Shown here: piece by piece, positions 56,301 through 64,000 of the stretch
Position numbering within the stretch: the stretch's first letter is position 1
Layout: every line of letters begins with the position of its first letter
Origin: Ailurus styani
Lineage: Eukaryota; Chordata; Mammalia; Carnivora; Ailuridae
Reading direction: 5' to 3'
Assembly (NCBI GenBank): GCA_002007465.1
Contig: LNAC01001960.1
Location: 1 to 64,000, forward strand
DNA length: 64,000 nucleotides
Position numbers and translations under genes: made by a program
The notes under the pieces: model-generated
Database searches by the model: none
Seen by the model: the letters and a program-made list of their open reading frames with translations, nothing else
What the model was told of the DNA's origin: nothing

Positions 56301-57550
56301 GTAGAGGGAGGGAGGGAAGAAGAGAGAGACAGAAAATGTGAAAAGGTTCATATCTGCACAAATTATTTATATACAAATTTGGCCCCATAGAAAATAGCAA
56401 CACCTGTTAGAAGTATCATTCACCAATAAAAGGAACAGTTAATGTGTGAAAATGGAACCATGTAAAATTTTGGGAAGTACATATGAAAGTAATGGTAATA
56501 GTTTATTGATACTTGCACACTGGTAAAATTGAATGTAACACCAATAAATAGCAGCAGCAACCAGAAACCAAGATAATTCACTACTAAATAATGAAGTTAC
56601 ATACATTGATATCACTCAAAGACAAAATATCCAAGAAAGGAGTCTTGCTTTTGTAACTATAATGGATAAATAATTCACTAAAATAAGAGCAATCACCTAA
56701 TAGGTTTAGCACAAGGAATAGATGCATTCTAAACTCATAAGTAAAATGTATTTCTAGAAATAAGATTACATTTCAACACCACATTTAAAGATAATTTTCA
56801 TTAAAAACTAAATAGCACTCTAACAGGTTTTGGAAGTGGCACAAAAAGGATTAAGACATTGTTTTTGTCCCAAACAGGTTACACTCTGATTAGGAAAACA
56901 AAGTAACAACACATGAAAAATATAACAATTTATTGCAGCAAGGGAGGAGGAATTATAATCTGAATTTCTCCTAGTGTACCTTTCCTATAAATCAATATTT
57001 TAATAAATTATACACATAGAAAACTATGTATATAATTTTTTCCTCCAAAACATTTTCATTTACTAAGGTTCTATTATGACTGCACTTGAGTTTGCCTTAA
57101 AATACTATACAAAAGAATAGAAGGGAGAGAAAAATTAGAAAGTAAGATCTATTGCATGTTAACAGTTCCCAGTTATCCAAATTGGTTTATGAATTATTTC
57201 CCAATTAGAGCAAAGTCAAGATGAAACCTTAATTATTAAGAGCACACCAAAGTTATTTTTAGCCATTGCTGTAGCAACATTATGCAAAATAAATATAACC
57301 TTTCTATTTTAAAGCTGCTTCTATGAGTCAGCAGGAGGTAGGGCAAGCAAAAAGGATAGCTGTAATTTTATGCAAATTATAAAACTCAAAGTCATACTGC
57401 TGGATATTCCTGAAAGCTGACTTAAAAAGTGGAAGAAATCCAGAATGATTTTGTTGGTGAAATAATGTTAATAAACAGGATAACTTTACAGTATTTGCCC
57501 TTGTGTTATTATAAAATACCCGATCAATTCAAATTAAAATCTATTGCTCA
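56301..57550. other. Intergenic, no gene recognised
   Basis: AT-rich. No exon or RNA gene supported. Confidence 0.45.
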
Positions 57551-57587
57551 ATTATGTGCCAAACATTTTATTTCTTGGATATTTACA

Positions 57588-57758
57588 TTTTTTTTAATTT
57601 TTATTTTAATTCCAGTTAGTTAACATATAATGTTATATCAGTTTTAGGAGTACAATATAGTTATTCAACACTTCCATACAACACCCAGCTCTCATCGCAA
57701 GGGCACTCTTTAATTCCTATCACTTATTTAACCCATACCTCACCCCTCTCCCCTCTGG
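57588..57758 (-). mobile_element. L1 3' end, antisense, with a short non-A extension
   Basis: AATTCCAGTTAGTTAACATATA and ACAACACCCAGCTCTCATCGC are the reverse of a carnivore L1 3' UTR. TATGTGCCAAACATTTTA (57553) and TATGCGCCAAACATTTTA (57761) flank it, but 17 extra bases lie between the left copy and the T-run. Confidence 0.85.
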
Positions 57759-58054
57759 TATGCGCCAAACATTTTAATACATTATCTCTACAAGGTGGAA
57801 TTCTTTGTATTGTACTGATATGAAAAGTGGTATTCAGAGAGATATATATAGGAGGGATTATCTTTATTATCTTTATTGTTTCATCTTCTTATAAATTTCC
57901 ACCTATGAATCCACAGTTTTCAGCTTTGAAATTATATTTGATTTTATGTAAGGACAACATAGGCAAATGAGTCATGAAATTGCAGTGCTGTTTTTCAATA
58001 CTCACATTCTATTGTTCCTTTTCTATCCCTATAAAGACTCTTTCTTGACTTTTT

Positions 58055-58103
58055 TTTTATTATTATTATTATTTGCCCCAGTGGTACAGGTCTGTGAATC
58101 ATC
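58055..58103 (-). mobile_element. Ultra-short L1 3' end (49 bp)
   Basis: A (TTA)n-type tail, then TTTGCCCCAGTGGTACAGGT and CTGTGAATCATC, the reverse of the last L1 bases. AAGACTCTTTCTTGACTTTT stands on both sides (58034 and 58104), a perfect duplication of about 20 bp. Confidence 0.94.
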
Positions 58104-58218
58104 AAGACTCTTTCTTGACTTTTTAAACTAATGAGTATTGTTAAAATAACATCTTAAGTTCCTTTATTCACTCATTCATTCATTCAAAAATATTAGGCTT
58201 GAATTTTTTTTAATTTCT

Positions 58219-58410
58219 TTTAAAAAAAGATTTTATTTATTTATTTGACAGAGAGAGAGATTACAAGTAGGCAGAGAGGCAGGCAGAGAGAGGAGGAAGC
58301 AGGCTCCCTGCTGAGCAAGGAGCCCAATGTGGGACTTGATCCCAGGACCCTCAGATCATGACCTGAACTGAAGGCAGAAGCTTTAACCCACTGAGCCACC
58401 CAGGTGCCCC
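58219..58410 (-). mobile_element. Young SINEC
   Basis: Reverse-oriented. TAGGCTTGAATTTTTT on both sides (58194 and 58412). Confidence 0.96.
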
Positions 58411-59850
58411 TAGGCTTGAATTTTTTAAAACTACACACATGTAGTTTTACACAATGTGTGAATGCATAAATAGTGTGTAAAATAATACACACAAAATTGG
58501 GTTTAATGGTGATTATACCTGAATATTGCAGGAGTGTGTACATGGTAGTCACTTTTTACTTTATATAAATCTGTTTTACATTTTTACCAAAATATAACAG
58601 TAATATTCATCTTTTATAATATATATATATATTAAATTCAGTTCCTAGTAGAAGCCAGTACTATGAGAGATACTGCAACAACTAAAAATACAAAGATGAC
58701 TAAGGCATGATCCATCTGTTTAAATCTGCCTGGGGGAGGAGGGGATGGCTCCATAAAGCAGGTGACATTTGAACTGTTTTTTCAAGTGGGGAAGTGTGGA
58801 GGTGCATTTCAGAAAAAGGAAACTATATGCAAGTTACAATAACATGAGAGCATGGTGTACTTTAAATATATATGGAGATGAGTAATATGACATAAATCCA
58901 AAAATGTTGGGCAGCATTAGGTTGTGAGGGGCTGTGTGTAATATACTAAAGAGTTTGCTAGCAAGACAATTTTTTAGGCAGGTTAAACTTGTTTTTAGAA
59001 AAATCTCTTTGGTGGGAGCATAAAAAGTGATGGGAGTGAGGAAACTGTGAAGAAGGAGATGAGTGAAGACGCTATTGCTAAAATCCAGGAAAGTGACTGT
59101 GATTGAACTAGCATAGTGCTATGCCTCACACTCCAAAGGCATTTCTCAGTACCACCAGCGGGATTTTATTGACCAGTTTAGCCTGTGGAAACCAAGAATG
59201 ACTTTGAGGATTCTAGTATGACAGACTATTCCTATTCAAATTCTATTCTGTACTAAACAGATATCCCTAAGAAATGAAAGGAAAGGAAAGGAATAAGAAA
59301 AGAGAGAGGGGGGAAAATGAGTTTTGACACATTGGAAAAGGAAGAGGAACAGAGTCATCACCCCTCCCCTAAGAGAGCACAGCTTAAGGCCAAGAGAAAT
59401 CTGAGCCCATGATTTCTCCTGTTAACAAGGGAGAGTGAGAGAAAAGTGTAGAACACTGTGAAAAGAGGTCATTTTTCTCTCAGCCTATCCAGAGAGTACT
59501 GAATCATAAACATAAGGACTAGAGAATGGGAAGAGGTTGAGAGAGCACCAGATAGGATTCTCAGAGGGTAGTAAAAGGATGTGGATCTTACTAACTCTGT
59601 TGTGGACTCCATCAGGAAACCAGCCCATGAGCTGCAGAGGACACCTCACCCACAGATCCTCCCACGTGACCCATAGGCACCCCCAATCCTCGGTGCAACA
59701 CACACACACACACCCATACCCTGTATCCAACTTCCTGTGTGCACTTTCTGATGATAGCAGTGAAAGCAATCTTTAGCATATGGCTAGTGAACATTCACGG
59801 AGAGCCGGCCGGAATCTGCAGGCCAGAGAGAGACCACAAATTTGAGCTTT
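58411..59850. other. Intergenic, no gene recognised
   Basis: A few simple tracts ((TA)n near 58618, (CA)n near 59698). ORFs at 59485-59794 overlap on both strands and show no family or splice context. Confidence 0.45.
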
Positions 59851-60749
59851 AATGCCACCTTTGGGAAAACAAAAAGGAAGCTGTCAGCATTCAACCTGGT
59901 GCATTACAGGATCAAGAGAACGCATGTAAGGGTAAGAGTTCTGCCACAAGAGGGAGCAAGAAGCATGGGACAGCTATACAGAGTAGCTGAGAAAGCCTCA
60001 GAATCCCCATCAGTGCTGATGGAAGTTATTTCTCTCCTGAGGGTAGCTAGTAAAGATTAGAGGAGATGGCTCTGTCATATGTGAAGGCCACAATACAAAA
60101 CTTCGAGGAACATAAAAAAGCAAGGAAAATGACACCACGAAAGGGTCACAGTAATCTTCCAGGAACTGATGCCCAAAACATGGAGATCTGCAACGTACCT
60201 GCAAAGTAAAGAATTCAAAAATCTGTTTTAAGGAAACTGAATGAGCTACAAAAGACCCCTAAAACCAAACCAAAACCAATACATACACTCACAGGAAGAC
60301 AAATCAACAAAATCAGGGAAACAATACATGAAAAAAAAAACCCCAAGAAGTTTAACAAAGAGATACAAATCATAAAAGAATAAAACAAATTCTGGAGCTG
60401 AAGAATTCAAAGAATGAAATGCAAAATGCCTTAGAGAACATCAGCATCATGATAGAACAAGCAGAAGAAAGAATCTATGAGTCAGAAGACAAGAACTTTG
60501 ATGTTATTTAGTCAGAGAACAATGAGAAGAATAAAAAAGAATGAAGAAAGCCTACATAATCTATGGGATAGCATATTAAGAAATAATTTGAAAATTACTG
60601 AAGTTCCAAAAGGAGACAAAGAGAAGGGAAGGGGGAAGAAAGCTTAAAGAAATAATTGCTGAGAGTTTTCTAAATCTGCGGAGTGATTTGGATATCCAAG
60701 TTCATGAAGCTCATAGGTCACCAAACTCAGCTTAAAAAGATTGTCTCCT

Positions 60750-61431
60750 AAGGGGAACCCTCCTACACTGTTGGTGGGAATGCAAGCTGGTGCAGCCACT
60801 CTGGAAAACAGTATGGAGATTCCTCAAAAAGTTGAAAATGGAGCTACCCTATGACCCAGCAATCGCACTACTGGGTATTTATCCTAAAGACACAAAGGTA
60901 GTGATCCTCAGGGGCACGTGCACCCGAATGTTTATAGCAGCAATGTCCACAATAGCCAAACTATGGAAAGAACCTAGATGTCCATCAACAGATGAATGGA
61001 TAAAGAAGAGGTGGTATATATATACAATGGAATACTATGCAGCTATCAAAAGAAACGAAATCTTGCCGTTTGCAACGACATGGATGGAACTGGAGGGTAT
61101 TATGCTGAGCGAAATAAGTCAATCAGAGAAAGACAATTATCATATGATCTCTCTGATATGAGGAACTTGAGGGGCAGGGTGGGGGGCTGTGGGGGGTAGG
61201 GAGGGAAAAATAATGAAACAAGATGGGATGGGGAAGGAGACAAACCATAAGAGACTCCTAATCTCACAAAACAAACTGAGGGTTACTGGGGAGTGGGAGG
61301 GTAGGGATAGGGTGGATGGGTTATGGACATTGGGGAGGGTTTGTGCTTTTTTGAATGCTGTGAAAGATGTAAGCCTGATGATTCACAGACCTGTACCGCT
61401 TGGGCAAAGAATAAAAATAAAATTAAAAAAA
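60750..61431 (+). mobile_element. Young 5'-truncated L1 (about 680 bp)
   Basis: Nearly identical to 28052-28732 of the full-length L1, from AGGGGAACCCTCCTACACTG through the ORF2 C-terminus to the A-rich tail. AAAAAGATTGTCTCCT flanks it (60734 and 61432). Recent, by its identity to the other copy. Confidence 0.96.
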
Positions 61432-61620
61432 AAAAGATTGTCTCCTTTTTTCTGTCTAGCAGAAATATTGCAGGCAGGAGAAAAAGGTGATATATTCAAA
61501 GTTCTGAAAGAAATAGTGCCAACCAACAATACTGTGTCTGGCAAAGCTGTCCTTCAGATATGGAGAAATAGACTTTCCCAGACAAACAAAAGCTGGGGGA
61601 CTTTATCACCAATAGAATAG

Positions 61621-61961
61621 GTTTTGCATTGTTTTTTTTTAGTTTTTATTTAAATTCCAGTTAGTTAGCATACAGTGTAATATTAGGTTCAGGTGTACAA
61701 TATAGTGGTTCAACACTTCCGTACAACACCCAGCACTCATCACAAACAAGTGCACTCCTTAATTCCCATCACCTATTTTAGCCATCCCCCATCCACCTTC
61801 CCTTTTGTAATCATCAGTTTGTTCCCTATAGTTAGTAGTCCTTTTCTTGGTTTGCCTCTCTTTTTTCCCCTTTGCTCACTTGTTTCATTTCTTAAATTCC
61901 ACATATGAGTGAAATTATGTGGTATTTGCCTTTCTCTGACTGACTTACTTCACTTAGCATT
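61621..61961 (-). mobile_element. L1 3' end, antisense
   Basis: AATTCCAGTTAGTTAGCATAC, ACACCCAGCACTCATCACAA and CCTTTCTCTGACTGACTTAC are a reversed L1 3' UTR and ORF2 end. CCAATAGA occurs at 61609 and 61962. Confidence 0.85.
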
Positions 61962-62023
61962 CCAATAGAGCTATCTTATAAGAAATACTGAGATGAGTTC
62001 TTCAAGCAGAAATAATAAGACAG

Positions 62024-62226
62024 GGCGCCTGGGTGGCTCAGTGGGTTAAAGCTTCTGCCTTCGGCTCAGGTCATGATCCCAGGGTCCTGGGATCGAGGCC
62101 CATATCGGGCTCTCTGCTCGGCGGAGAGCCTGCTTCCTCCTCTCTCTCTCTGCCTGCCTCTCTGCCTACTTGTGATCTCTCTCGCTCTGTCAAAATAAAT
62201 AAAAAAAAAAAAAAAAAAAAAAAAAC

Positions 62227-62265
<39 letters not shown>

Positions 62266-62290
62266 GTAAAAAAAAAAAAAAAAAAAAAAA
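62024..62290 (+). mobile_element. Young SINEC with a long interrupted A tail
   Basis: Complete head and body. The tail (62202-62290) is about 90 bp of A broken twice by CTGT. AGAAATAATAAGACA flanks it (62009 and 62291). Confidence 0.95.
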
Positions 62291-63325
62291 GAAATAATAA
62301 GACACAAATTAACCTGAAAATATATAATACACTGGTAAAGGTAAATATATAGTCAAATTCAGAATACCTAATACCATAATATGGAGATGTGTTAACCACT
62401 TAACTCCAGCATAAAGGTTAAAGGATAAGAACATTAAAAATAACTATAACTGTAATAATTTTTAAATGAATGCCAATATAAAGAGAGGTAATGATGATAT
62501 AAAAAACATAAAAGGTAAAAGAGAAAGGGGCATAATTTTTGTATGCAGTCAAAGTTGTTACCAGAATAAAATAGAATGTTATATCTATAAGATGTTTAAT
62601 GTAAGCCTCATGGTAATCACAAGGAAAAACTTACAAACGATTACAAAAAATAAAGAGAAGGAAATCAAAGCATACTGCTACAGAAAATCATCAGTTCACA
62701 GGAAGACAACAAGAGAAAGGATAGAAGGAACTACAAAACAGCAGAAATTAATAAGACAGCATGAATGTCCCTACCTATAAATAACTACTCTAAATATAAA
62801 TGGATTGAATTTTTCCAAAAGAAAGGTGCAGAGTGGCTGGATGGATTAAAAAAAAGAGACTCAACTGTATGCTGCCTACAAAACACTTGCTTTAGCCTAA
62901 GAATGCATAGGCTTAAAGTGAAGGCATGGGAAAAGATAGTGCATGCAAGCAGAAGCTTAGGGAGCAGTGGTAGCCATACCTATATCAGACAGAATAAATT
63001 TAAGCCAAAAACTATAACAAGAAACAAAGAAAGTCACTATATAATAATAAATGAGTCAATTCATCAAGAAGACATAATAATCTTAAATATATATGTACCC
63101 TACATTGAGCACCTAAACATATTAAGCAAATATAGGTCTGAACAGAGAAACAGACAATAATACAGTAATAGCATAGGGGACTTCAATACACTGCTTTCAA
63201 AAATAGATTGCCAGGCAGAAAATCCATAAGGAAACATTGGATTTGAACTGTATTTTATGACCAAATAGACCTAACAGATATACATAGAACATTCCATCCA
63301 ACCACACTAGAATACACAATCTTTT

Positions 63326-63498
63326 TAAAATTTTTATTGTGTTTTATTAGTCACCATTAGTCATTAGTTTTTGATGTAGTGTTCCAAGATTCATTGTTTA
63401 TGTATAACACCCAGTGTTCCATGTAATACATGCCCTCCTTAATACCCACCACCAGGCTCACCCATCGCCCCCCCCCATAAAAAACCCCTCAGTTTGTT
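63326..63498 (-). mobile_element. L1 3' end, antisense, in old L1 ORF2
   Basis: GTGTTCCAAGATTCATTGTTT and ACCACCAGGCTCACCCATCG are the reverse of the subfamily seen at 44295. AGAATACACAATCTT and AGAATACAGTTTTCTT flank it. Confidence 0.88.
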
Positions 63499-64000
63499 AG
63501 AATACAGTTTTCTTAAGAGCACTCAGAACATTCTCCAGGACAGGCTATATGATACATCACAAAAGAAACCTTAGCAAATTTAGGGAAATTGAAATCATAC
63601 CAAGTATGTTTTCAGGCCGCAATGTTAGGAAACTAGAGATCAATAGTGGGAGGATTCACAAACTTGTAGAAAGATTCACAAGTTTGTAGAAATTAAACAA
63701 ACCAGTCCTGAACAACCAATGGGTCAAAGAAGAAAACAAAAGGAAATTTTAAAAATCTTGAAGCAAATAAAAATGGAAATACGACACACTAAAGTCCATT
63801 GGAAACAGCAAGAACAGCTCTAGGGAAGGAAGTTTATAGGGATAAACTCCTACACAAAGAAAACAGAAAGATCTTAAATAATCAAGCTAACTTTACACCT
63901 CAAGGAACTACAAAAAGAGGAACAAACAAAGGAAGGAAAAGAAGGAAGGAAATAACAAAGATCAGACCAGAAATTACAGAGAACAGAAAAGAAATCAAAA

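Larger units (their letters stand above)
59850..64000 (+). mobile_element. Old L1 (5' part to endonuclease region), runs off the window
   Basis: ORF1-like coiled-coil text lies at about 60.40-60.75 and 61.44-61.62 kb. ORF2 endonuclease remnants occur from 62.77 kb (DGLKKRDSTVCCLQNTCF at about 62840; HYIIINESIHQEDIIILNIY at about 63040), and FSGRN-type remnants near 63610. Many stops. Interrupted by an L1 at 60750, an L1 at 61621, a SINE at 62024 and an L1 at 63326. The 5' boundary is approximate. Confidence 0.75.

Noticed and set aside
59485..59794. Overlapping ORFs around 59.6 kb
   Set aside because: Opposite-strand ORFs of 60-94 codons without a family match or splice signals.
62066..62399. 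Phe-rich ORFs
   Set aside because: Translation of the SINE tail's A/T homopolymers.

Overview
The window is nuclear DNA from a carnivoran mammal, most likely a caniform and probably a mustelid or close relative. The evidence is about 25 tRNA-Lys-derived SINEC elements (5' ends reading GGGCGCCTGGGTGGCTCAGT, 3' ends with AAATAAA repeats), several of which carry a CTGCCTACTTGTGATCTCTCT 3' module, plus young carnivore-type L1 elements. The order assignment is firm. The family is an inference from SINE sub-type.

The only intact host gene recognised is TFAM (mitochondrial transcription factor A). It lies on the minus strand with its ATG at 50538 and its stop at 36038-36040. All seven coding exons could be placed by splice sites and reading phase and give a 246-residue protein, the length of human TFAM. 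A CpG-rich promoter region sits at about 50.08-51.13 kb. TFAM introns are filled with SINEs and nested L1 fragments. Downstream of TFAM there is a PEX13 processed pseudogene (about 29.9-31.6 kb) and a 5S rRNA pseudogene fused in inverted orientation to a truncated SINE (31.66-31.86 kb).

Layout: 0-13.8 kb is intergenic, with old L1, L2, MIR, MaLR-internal and SINE copies. 13.8-21.5 kb is a decayed, near full-length old L1 riddled with later insertions and microsatellites, ending in a twin-primed (5'-inverted) L1. 22.03-28.73 kb is a young full-length L1 with a GC-rich 5' UTR, a broken ORF1 and an almost fully open ORF2. 28.7-36 kb holds the PEX13 retrocopy, the SINE-5S chimera, TFAM 3' flank and an assembly gap inside a (TA)n tract. 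36-50.5 kb is TFAM. 51-59.8 kb is intergenic, with an L2 split by endogenous retroviral LTRs, MIR copies and short L1 ends. 59.8-64 kb is another old L1, repeatedly hit by younger insertions and running off the window.

No operon, CRISPR array or new gene system is present. The unusual content is structural: chimeric and rearranged retroinsertions with readable target-site duplications (TSDs), and a possible lineage change at a DNA-intercalating residue of TFAM. Repeat boundaries are good to about 5-10 bases where a TSD is cited, and rougher elsewhere.
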